A program made the position numbers and the translations under genes. This document shows positions 55,541-64,000 of a DNA stretch of 64,000 nt, piece after piece. How positions within the stretch are numbered: the first letter of the stretch is position 1; every line of letters begins with the position of its first letter. The stretch spans positions 288,394 through 352,393 of the forward strand of contig JAMXDE010000061.1 of assembly GCA_026770025.1 (NCBI GenBank), given 5' to 3'. The DNA comes from Craspedostauros australis. Its lineage: Eukaryota; Bacillariophyta; Bacillariophyceae; Mastogloiales; Achnanthaceae. A model generated the notes under the pieces. It saw only the letters and a list, made by a program, of their open reading frames with translations, did no database searches and had not been told where the DNA came from.

Positions 55541-56641
55541 GTGCGGTGATCCCAGTCTTCTTTGTACGACATACTGAATTGTTTCCGCTAGCTAACACAA
55601 GCGTGTGAGGTGTTGCATCTGTACACATGTACGATGACAGACGTCATTGACAGCAGCAACAGCTGACACAACAAACAACATCACAACCCCGTAGTCACGA
55701 ATCCATCATCAGCACGAAATCATACACACAACACTCGCGATACTGACAAATTCAGACAACAATTGGACAACACCATGCATGTTGTCAGTAGAAACAAAAA
55801 AATATGAAAATAGCACGATAATTACACGATTCGGGAAATGGATGAGTGTTGCAATCAGTCGGAAATCGCGTTTTCAAAGCGCAACCACAACGACAACACA
55901 AAAAATTGTGCTTCGAAACGTAAAAATGGAAAAGGAAAATTCACAACACGACCAACGTGACGTGTTGGACAAACCCTTCGGAAGCTCGATGGCGTCATCA
56001 TTTAACAATAACTATGGCATTGCATGAACCGACCATCATGATTGGCTGGTTGGGTCGTGGCGTTATGTCAAAGATCTTATTTGGTGGGAACGCAATGATG
56101 TCTGCGACAGGTCACGAAGACACCGATGTCCACAACACGAGGGGAGTTCTCATGTTTCCTTTCAAACAAATATCGATTGCGTGCTTGTGAACACAAATAA
56201 AATGTCAAATAGAAAATCGATGTTTCGTGATTTTGTCATTGCGTCGTTCTTCGCATGTTGCACAGTGTTCTATTTCGCCTGTTAACTGGAGGATGATTTG
56301 GACTTACGGAACAGAGAGTGATGTCACGATAAGAATTAACCTTCCAAACACTCGAACAAGTGAAAGCACACGAACCAACTCTTGCACAGTGTTTCACTGA
56401 CAGAAACGTGGAGGCATGGTGCTGGACAAGCAGTCTAAATGTGGAGATGCTGTCGTCTGTTTTTGTGGTACAGTCTACTTGGTATCTACATATAGTGGTA
56501 CATCAACTATTGATGATACTGCGATGGGTACCGAAGGTCAACAAGGATGCGTCAGACCAGGGTGGGAGGCGACTGGGAAATCGGTCTCCCGCAGCTCCCA
56601 AAGTTCCCCACTACGACACGGTGTCGAACCGATGATAAAAT
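55541..56641. other. Region without recognised gene
   Basis: Only short frames (55779-56027, 56360-56635) with no motif. It lies inside the 34-bp inverted repeat pair and is AT-richer than the gene island. Confidence 0.4.
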
Positions 56642-56675
56642 AGATAAGTGGAAATCATTTCGGAACAGAGGAATA
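56642..56675 (-). repeat. 34-bp inverted repeat, right member
   Basis: Reverse complement of 36880-36913 with one mismatch. Confidence 0.8.
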
Positions 56676-56923
56676 TGAGGGACCGCACAAGCTTGGGCCA
56701 AAATGCATTCTGCCTGGACCGCACCGCTTTTCGCTCACACGGGTCATATGTGTATAGTATTGAGTAGAGGTAGCGTGAACTGCTTCGACAAGTACGCACT
56801 CTACAAATTACATCCGTGGGTCGATCATGAGAACCCTCGACCATGGAAAGAACAGTGTTTGATGTCCCATTTTGTTGTGCGTATGAGGTAAGGGATGTGT
56901 CTGTTGCTGCTACGCTTGACTTT

Positions 56924-59900
56924 CTACTCTTCCTCGTATTTCAGCATCACGCCATGCTTCACGATCTTCTCCTGCCTGTTGCGACGTTCGTCAATTGCCT
57001 CCATTACACCAGAGAGAATCTTAGTTCCGTCGGTGGGATAGGAGACAAAAGGAGATATTTTCGTTTCGAGTTTCGGCATGTCGTCGTTCCGTTTGCCATC
57101 AGTGAAACCGTTGTCGAGATTTACCCTTGCTCTCGTCACCAGATGAGCCCGAGATGCAACACAGTACATGCGATTCTCTCCGAACGGAATGTTATTGAGA
57201 TCATGTTTCACTCTGTTCAGGTTGTTGTGGACCTTCTCCATTTTCAAGGATTTCCCGAAGATATCCTTTGCTTGGACACAGATGGTGTACATTGCGTGGT
57301 CCTCCAATTTCTCTTCGCGTTCGTTCCACTTGGCACCGATGAAGGAGACGGTTCCATCGGCCAGGTTACTGTTGCCTTCCGCCACACTGCACAGAGATGG
57401 AGTGAAGTACTGTGGTGTACCGTCACAGTCCTTGTTCTGTCTCATCTGTGTGAGACCTATCAACATGTCTCGGTCCATGGTGAGGGTCTCTTCCTGTTGG
57501 CTGCTCGCCACGGCGGCATCGAAGTCCTTCTTTTCTTCGAGGTCTTTAAGAGAGTCAAGATCCAAGGTGTCGCCCTTCCTAATTGCCATCGTCGCCACGT
57601 TGGCCCAGGCCTCAGAGTTCTTCGGTTTGGTGCTCGTTCTTGTTGCTGGCGTCTTCCCACCCGTTTTGCTTGTATCCAACTTGTCATCGCCTTTAGATTC
57701 TGGCTTGGCCTTCAGCAACATCGGAGATTTGTGGTGATACATACCGTCCATTGCAAGGTCGCACTTGATTGAAACAGGGATCACATTCTCCAGCGCTGCC
57801 CAACTAGTTTCGACATACGGGTCCAAAAACGGCTTTTCTTCTTTTCCCAGCATGCACTTGTTCCGAAACATTCCGAGGGACTTAGTCAAGATCTCGTGGA
57901 CCTTCGGACGGTGTTCAACCTGGACAGTCATGGCTGCAGAGATGGCGCAGCTCACAAGCTGGGTCGACAGCACCTCGAATGCAAATGGAGTCGTCCCCAA
58001 CAGCGATTCAGTGCTCTTTAATCTCTGGCCACCCTGCATGAGCCAGACGCAGAGCAGTTGCATCGCTTCGTTGACGATGAACGGCTGTTCCAGTACGTTG
58101 TCCTCTGTCTTCTTGGAAAACTGTTCTTGCGTCACCAATCCGCACTCTCGAACAAGAAGGTCCATAAGCGTTCGACGCCTTTTCTCTTTGTTGCCGGTGA
58201 CGTTGCTGTCACACGGAACATCAGCGTCAGTAGATCCAGATCCAGACCTAGTTTCAGCTTTGGCCTTTCCTTCTTGGGCAGAAAACGACTGGAACCTGAT
58301 GCCGTAGTCGAGTCCCAGCGCGAGCTCGCTAATCTCATCCTCGCCAGCTGGAATCGTGACAGGTTGTGGATAAAGATAGGTGGCAAGCCCCATTGATGCC
58401 ACATGGAGTCGGTTGCTTGTTGTGTTCAACTTCGACTGGTCAGAATCTCCCTGGGAATGCCAAAGGAAGTGCATTCCGTTGCTGCGAACGTACTTCTCGA
58501 ACACCAACGACATGAGTCTGGTTTCTTCGTGTGGATGGTTGTACCTGAGTTGCGAGTTGTACATTTGGTCAATGAGGATGGAAGCCATCCTTGCGTTATA
58601 CTGCATGATGATCCAGAGAAACGGGGCATCTTGCAAGTCCTTGAATCCCGGAAGCGTCCCAATCTTGTTGTGATCGTTGTCCTCGTATTCGGATGTGAGT
58701 GTTTTGTACAGGTCTTCCCCCACTACGTTGCCAGTGGGTGTGAGATATTGATAATTATCACCGAGAGATCCAGACGAGCCTTGATACGCCCCCGTGCCTG
58801 CAACGGAGAAAAGAACTTGAATCGCATTTTTCTTTGTGGTGTCAATAGCGCCGCCGAAGCCACTTGCGATGTAATTTCCCAACTCTCCGCTGAGAGCTTC
58901 GTATTCGCTGATGATTGCGCGTAGGAGGTTTGGGCATGAAGATGCCTCATCGATGCAAAACACGATTCGAACCGGTTCAGTAGTTTTTTCCCATGCATTC
59001 ATTGATTTGATGAGTGTTTCGAATGTAGCCTTGTTTGTTTTCACAATGTCGTCCAGGCAGGAGATGAGTGCCTTGCGACATTCAGTCTTTCGAGATTCTG
59101 TGTTGTCCCGAGTGGGGATGTCCTTGGAAACCTTGTTCATGATGCTCATCACTCCTCCTCGCAGGTATCCACTGGCAGCAAGTTCGACAGTCTTGCCACT
59201 GCCGCTGTTGGTGTAATAAACCCACACCTTGTCGTCCTGGTCTGCTTCTGGCTTGTTGAGAAAGACCTTCGGTGGTCGTTTTTGGGCCTCTCCCTTGTGC
59301 CGAAAGTTGGCATGACCAACATAGAAGGTTTTCACGGTGTTGTTGCAATGCAGTTCTTTTACCTGTTCAACATCGTTGACCTTGTCTTTGGAAATCTCTT
59401 CCAAGTCATTGAGAATTGCCTCGCGAACGTTCTCAGGTTTCTTCTTCAAGGATGATCGAACCCACTTGAAGACGTTCTTTCTGTTCATGTCGTTGTTGTC
59501 GTCTGGGGACTTGATCCATAGACTCATGGGGTCGGTGGCACTCTTGCGCAGGAAACCGTCTGCCATGCCTTCCAAATTGCCAACACGGTTGTGTTCTTCT
59601 TTAGCGGTGTCGACGAAGCTTTGCCTGTCCCCGACCACGGTGTTCCAGAAGTCAGTCGGGGGAGCGGCCATGCTAAAATGCTTGTTCAGCATCTTCTCGA
59701 CATCTTCGTTTTTCAAACTGGCATTCCAGAATGCAGAAGTGTTAAAGAGGTCCTCGTAGTCACTGACATTTGTTGGCAGCTCTGGCAGAGATCGGCCATT
59801 GCCGTTGGTGGATGCCGCACGGAGAAAGGAAGCAGACCACCATCGTTGCAGTTGGCATTGGGTTGGCGAAGCTGGCACCAATGGCAAGGATGAGGCCGGT

Positions 59901-60166
59901 GCTGGTGCGAAAGGCACCGAAGAGATGAATCTGGAAGTGGTGGATGGTCGCTGCGGGGATAGCAAAGGTGGAGCTGAGGGGGCAGGTCCCAGCATGGGGC
60001 CATTAATCGCTGTCGCCGTCCCTGTCGCCATGGGAGGGAGAAGTTTGTTGGCCACGGCGGAGAACGTGCGTGAGTCGGGCATGCGAGTTGTCCTGATCAA
60101 GGTGTGGGCGAAGACAGGCATGGATGCGGTTTTGGCTGCCGCTTTTGACATTGCGGTTCGGATCAT
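56924..60166 (-). CDS. Large P-loop NTPase, possibly Crinkler/RHS-type
   Basis: Single-exon protein of 1080 residues. Walker A: YTNSGSGKT at residues ~317-325 (~59215-59190). Walker B: VRIVFCIDEASS at ~398-409 (~58970-58940). Spacing and the DEASS ending fit the AAA-like NTPase module of RHS proteins and Crinkler-like proteins, which are large families in stramenopiles; the assignment is tentative because overall similarity cannot be tested here. The first ~45 residues are rich in Arg, Ala, Ser and Thr with few acids, like a mitochondrial presequence. A Pro/Ser-rich stretch follows (~50-110). The C-terminal third, with a short GSGSTD linker and helical segments, is unrecognised. No stops or shifts, unlike its mobile neighbours. 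It lies between the retroelement nest and the second foldback copy. A start at a later Met (such as residue 16) is possible. Confidence 0.75.
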   Translation of the reverse strand: MIRTAMSKAAAKTASMPVFAHTLIRTTRMPDSRTFSAVANKLLPPMATGTATAINGPMLGPAPSAPPLLSPQRPSTTSRFISSVPFAPAPASSLPLVPASPTQCQLQRWWSASFLRAASTNGNGRSLPELPTNVSDYEDLFNTSAFWNASLKNEDVEKMLNKHFSMAAPPTDFWNTVVGDRQSFVDTAKEEHNRVGNLEGMADGFLRKSATDPMSLWIKSPDDNNDMNRKNVFKWVRSSLKKKPENVREAILNDLEEISKDKVNDVEQVKELHCNNTVKTFYVGHANFRHKGEAQKRPPKVFLNKPEADQDDKVWVYYTNSGSGKTVELAASGYLRGGVMSIMNKVSKDIPTRDNTESRKTECRKALISCLDDIVKTNKATFETLIKSMNAWEKTTEPVRIVFCIDEASSCPNLLRAIISEYEALSGELGNYIASGFGGAIDTTKKNAIQVLFSVAGTGAYQGSSGSLGDNYQYLTPTGNVVGEDLYKTLTSEYEDNDHNKIGTLPGFKDLQDAPFLWIIMQYNARMASILIDQMYNSQLRYNHPHEETRLMSLVFEKYVRSNGMHFLWHSQGDSDQSKLNTTSNRLHVASMGLATYLYPQPVTIPAGEDEISELALGLDYGIRFQSFSAQEGKAKAETRSGSGSTDADVPCDSNVTGNKEKRRRTLMDLLVRECGLVTQEQFSKKTEDNVLEQPFIVNEAMQLLCVWLMQGGQRLKSTESLLGTTPFAFEVLSTQLVSCAISAAMTVQVEHRPKVHEILTKSLGMFRNKCMLGKEEKPFLDPYVETSWAALENVIPVSIKCDLAMDGMYHHKSPMLLKAKPESKGDDKLDTSKTGGKTPATRTSTKPKNSEAWANVATMAIRKGDTLDLDSLKDLEEKKDFDAAVASSQQEETLTMDRDMLIGLTQMRQNKDCDGTPQYFTPSLCSVAEGNSNLADGTVSFIGAKWNEREEKLEDHAMYTICVQAKDIFGKSLKMEKVHNNLNRVKHDLNNIPFGENRMYCVASRAHLVTRARVNLDNGFTDGKRNDDMPKLETKISPFVSYPTDGTKILSGVMEAIDERRNRQEKIVKHGVMLKYEEE

Positions 60167-60204
60167 CGTCGTGTTGGCTTCTGGGTGCTGGACGTTCGTT
60201 CTTT

Positions 60205-60265
60205 GTTGGTTGCTCGTGGTTGGTTGCTCGTGGTTGGTTGCTCGTGGTTGGTTGCTTGTGGTTGG
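60205..60265. repeat. 15-bp minisatellite, four units
   Basis: TTGGTTGCTCGTGG units in tandem, 39-99 bases upstream of the NTPase start codon. Confidence 0.9.
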
Positions 60266-60578
60266 CTATTGAATCTGTTTGTTGGTGTCGATGGGAAGGC
60301 TGTCTCCCTGCTTGATGGCTGGATCCGTGGGTGTAACAGTTGTGTCGGAGGCACTGCTGAGAGAGGGTGTGGAACGTCGTTATTTCCAGTCTCCGCGCGC
60401 TTGGGTTTCGACTCTTCGCTCAGGAGAAGGAGAAGAAGAAGAGGACAGACAGCACGGCACGGCACGAGATCTGATCGTTTGATCGAAAGCGGGCTGACCG
60501 AGTGGACGAGTTGGCCAAATGGCGGAGGGTAGGAGAATCGTGGGGTGGGAAGGATGATTGTTTATGCGCGGTCGCGCG

Positions 60579-60580
60579 TG

Positions 60581-60612
<32 letters not shown>

Positions 60613-60622
60613 CTGTTGCTGT
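60579..60622. repeat. TGCTGT/CTG triplet repeat
   Basis: Run of TGTTGC and TGC units in tandem. Confidence 0.9.
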
Positions 60623-61032
60623 GATTTGTGTTGGAAAGAGGAGGAGCAGATTGGATCCGGTGTGTATAGTACTCCCAATGTCTCTGTGTTGTTGTTTAGT
60701 AGAGTATAATAGTAGTCGTATGCAACCACTGGATGTCGAAGTTGCCGTCGTTATTGTTGTTGCAGTGTCCTCCTTGGTCTTTTGATCGTGGTGTTGTTCG
60801 TGGGTCGGACAATTTGCTGTGTCTTTGTTGCTGATCGTGTCCCGACTTGCTGATCGTGACTCGTTTTCTTCTGGTTTCTTCTGTTTTCTTTGGGTCGTTC
60901 GGCAAACCAGGATACATGTGAAACCGTTGAAATGGCGTTACACAACGAACACGAGCGTCAGCTAACGCGAAGCCAGTAGTAGAACAACCAGAAACAACTG
61001 CGTGGCACAATAGAGGCCTATCGCATTTCACA

Positions 61033-63982
61033 TGAGGAAATTCATTAACCAGCCCTTTTGAAGTGCCGATTTGCATCAACCAGCCTGTTTTGTGTTTCTT
61101 AGCGACCCAAAACGTCCAAATGTCCATACGACGTCCCGTGGACACAACATCTCACATCGACTCGCAAGTTTAGGTATAAATATAGACTACCTGCACTACA
61201 CACGAAAAGTATAAGCCACATCATACATGTTTAGCATAACCGCCATAGAATGCAATCAAATAGTCCACTAAAATTTAATGCATCTAGTAAAAGGAATAAA
61301 TGGCTACCTTAGTTGTAGATGTGTACATCATCCATCTGTTTGCTCCAATTCCTTGCGCTGTGGATCGTATTCTGACGACACGTTCAATGGAAAGGACAAA
61401 AATATTACATTCTAACAAGATAAGAGCATGGAGAGCATTCCAATGGGTATATTATTAGCTTGTGGGTATCTAAATCCATCTGGAAGAGATGCTGGTATCC
61501 AAATCTGTGAATCGCGTGATACTGAGTGGTGCGCATTGCACTGTACAGTCTTCTGCATATCTATGCATTCGGCAGGCCATTTTGAGAGATCCGATCAGCC
61601 ACATCACTCCAAGAACACTCCAAAGAGTAAGGACATGAAGTTTGAAGTCTTTGATCCGTCAGGAAGGGATCCAATTCTATGGATGCTGATATCCACGGTG
61701 ATTTTTCGTCGCGATAATGGACCCAAGATGCGTCAGGACGCAAATTTCGAGACAATTTTCGATCTTTTGCGTCAGGACGCAAATGGAGAATTAGTGCGAC
61801 AATTTAACACGAGGGATAAATTACATCGACTTGTTGGACTCAGCGCCACAAAACTCTCTCCTTCTTGTGTTGATTTCCTTCGTGTTATTTTCTTAGCTCT
61901 TGTCTCGTATTATTTTTGCGCAGTGTTCAGTGTTCTCTGCATCAAGCACATACTCTAGAGGATGTTGTCGTTTGCAGTGATCATGAAGATACCAACTCTA
62001 GTTTGTTGGTACCATATCAGTAATTGCACTACTATGATGCCGTAACTGTGGTGCTTTCTTTAGCTTTCCGTGTGTTCATGTCTCTTCGATTACTTATTTT
62101 TCTTCGTATGCCAATAGGACCTGCGGTCCTTTCCGTTCTTCCTCCACGTCGTCCTGTGCCTCTTCAGGCAGCTTCACACACCACATTAGTGTCTCATTCA
62201 TTCCTTGCGAGGTGAGATGTGCGTCTTAGTTTGTGTCTGCGTCTGTGTTGCTTCCTCCTTCCATTGGGTCCCAACCTCATTAGATGTTCCTGTCGAATCA
62301 AGATCGCCATCCATGTGCTTATCTTTCAAGCAAAGATTGCTTGCTTCATTGAGAAACATGAATGTGTTAGTACAAATGTGAATAAGATAACAACGGAGCA
62401 AGCCATGCAGTGTTGGCATCCAGCAGCGGTCTCTGTGAGGGAGAAGGCGAATGCAGAGTGGGGAGATGACATGCTTCGGGTAGGAGGGAATCCAGATATG
62501 GTCCAAGAGATGCTCTGCTAGCTGAGGAGTTGGAGCCACATGGACAACATGGAGCCAAGAGCACCAACGTGAATCCAAGAAGCAGTCAATGCCAACAAGT
62601 GATCGGATGGGGCATGATGGTGCGTGGGCACTGGGCGAGGCAGTGGAGGACAATACAGGAGTCCGTGATGATGGAGGAAGAGCTCCCAACAAAGCCGGCA
62701 AACTGGAGAGGCATAGCTGTTCGAGGGCTGTGGGAGGTTTGACAGAAGCCATGGGAAGCGTGCAACCGTGTGCTGCATGACCAGGATGGACGCAAGCGCG
62801 CGGCAGCCAAGGAAAAGAAGTATGAACCAGGGTGAACGAGCAATGGGCGATCGGAGGCGGAGGTATCCTGGCCACAGACCAAGCCCTCATGACGAATGTG
62901 GCAAGAGTGGAGGTGGTGAGGTGGCCAGTGGATGCTCAGAGCCAGTGAGTGAAGCATGTGCAAGCAGCATGGATAAGGGCCCAGGCAGTTGAGCAGCAAC
63001 AACGTGCAGCAATGCAGGAGAGAAGAGGAGTACGCCAAGGACTCACACACGCCGTGAGAGTGCAGTGACGAGAAATGGGTCTGCGCAAACGACGGTTATA
63101 CGGGGCCTTGGGAGGAAGGGCGAACAAGCAACAATGTGGAGCACGGATCAGTGCATGAGGTTCGTGAAAGAGCATAGCGGGCGCAAGTCGGATGCCCAGT
63201 GCGGTATGTTTGATGGCCCATGGTGCTGACAAATCGTGGTAGGCTAGGCAGTGAGAGACACAGGGAAGTCATTTCAGTGCAGTCGGCCCTAGGCTCGTTG
63301 TAGGCGGGCAACACTAAAGCCTTCAAGGTAACTTTGTACGCGGAGGACATTCAGTGACTTATTATTGTTCTTATTAACGTGAATAAGAAGATGTACATAT
63401 TTGATAGCAGGACGGCAATCGGATTCATCCAGATTCTGGCAACAAGTATGGCCGCCAAGAATGCACTCATCACCTCACACGTTAGTTTCCTGCCAACCAA
63501 AGGGGGCTCATTTGACAATGATGCGATGCCCATACCCGGCAAACATGATATGCTTCTCTTGTATGTATGTATGTCTCATGTGGTCTTGGAGCTGAACTCT
63601 GCACAGGAAGGACATCATGCCTTTGATGGTGCAAGCTCTTGCCTGCGACCCCTGTTTGCGGTGGGGATGCGCTGAGTGTTGGAAGTCCAAATCTGGTAAG
63701 CACAAGTGTGAGGACAAATGAAGGAGCATCCCTTTGATTTGAAGCGATACGGAATGAACGAGAGCCTTGTACTTGCGTGACAAACAAGTGGTTGATGATC
63801 AATGTACAGAGGCGAATCGTCGTGCCGAAGGCACGAAGTTTGTGCTTCAACCAACTCCACAGACAACACGGAGCTGATGGGTGACTGGAAGCACTCTTTG
63901 AACACAGAAAGTATCAAACATAGGCAGCCAAGCTGGCAAGGAGAGTGGTAAGATCACAACAGGAAGGAGGACGACAGAGCCC
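61033..63982. mobile_element. Foldback-like element, copy 2 (left arm and interior; right part beyond the window or missing)
   Basis: Matches 31888-34840 in the same orientation at an offset of 29145 bases, apparently identical over the first ~1.5 kb. The first difference is one C fewer near 62591. Between ~63480 and 63980 there are several 1-base differences, mostly in short homopolymers. Similarity stops after GACAGAGCCC at ~63982. In this copy the frame around QQVIGWGMMVRGHWARQW (62530-62742) and the frame MNKKMYIFDSRTAIGFIQIL (63379-63675, 98 codons) are open, while copy 1 breaks both. Confidence 0.88.
61731..61788. repeat. Palindromic GCGTC-AG-GACGC motif, two copies (copy 2)
   Basis: Same two motifs as at 32586-32643, at the same offset. 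Confidence 0.85.
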
Positions 63983-64000
63983 CGCGATCATCCTAGAGAT

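Larger units (their letters stand above)
60167..61032. other. 5' flank of the NTPase gene, with two simple repeats
   Basis: Probably promoter and leader of the NTPase gene. It holds a 15-bp minisatellite (60205-60265) and a CTG-type triplet run (60579-60622). No other gene seen. Confidence 0.5.

Noticed and set aside
56843-57772. 309-codon plus-strand frame
   Set aside because: Antisense shadow of the NTPase gene.

Overview
The window is nuclear DNA of a photosynthetic stramenopile, most likely a diatom. Evidence: intron-poor genes with short GT-AG introns; a receptor-type class III nucleotide cyclase fused to a cyclic-nucleotide phosphodiesterase, in the layout known from diatoms; a protein whose start looks like a diatom bipartite plastid presequence (signal peptide, then a cleavage site with Phe at +1); and many Ty1/copia polyproteins of the kinds common in diatoms. 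The species cannot be fixed from sequence alone. I saw no tRNA, rRNA or CRISPR array.

Layout. 1-5.1 kb: 3' part of a copia element with every catalytic motif intact and a very long integrase-RT linker. 5.5-24.6 kb: the host gene island: a four-exon cyclase-PDE gene (-), a tandem AlgH/DUF179 protein with a plastid-type presequence (-), a two-exon LtrA-like membrane protein (+), a RING plus TRAF-type zinc finger protein (-), and a 1679-residue STAND-like ATPase (+). 24.6-31.6 kb: a complete young copia element (-) with 376-bp LTRs, 2 LTR mismatches and a perfect 5-bp target duplication, inserted 19 bp past the stop codon of the ATPase gene. Its pol has one in-frame stop and one frameshift.

31.9-36.9 kb: a foldback-like element with long, asymmetric inverted arms made of ~181-bp subrepeats and clusters of a palindromic GCGTC-AG-GACGC motif. 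Its left arm and interior recur almost unchanged at 61.0-64.0 kb. 36.9-56.7 kb: a nest of retroelements bracketed by a 34-bp inverted repeat. From outside in: a decayed copia pol (52.9-55.5 kb), a second copia element (38.5-52.8 kb), and, cut into that element's pol gene, a young LTR element (42.559-49.748 kb, 670-bp LTRs with one mismatch, GATAT duplication). 56.9-60.2 kb: a 1080-residue P-loop NTPase, possibly of the Crinkler/RHS type (-), between the nest and the second foldback copy.

The first 25 kb is thus an ordinary gene island for signalling, plastid and membrane functions. The remaining 39 kb is a mobile-element landscape with one large host-type gene. The least explained object is the foldback-like family.
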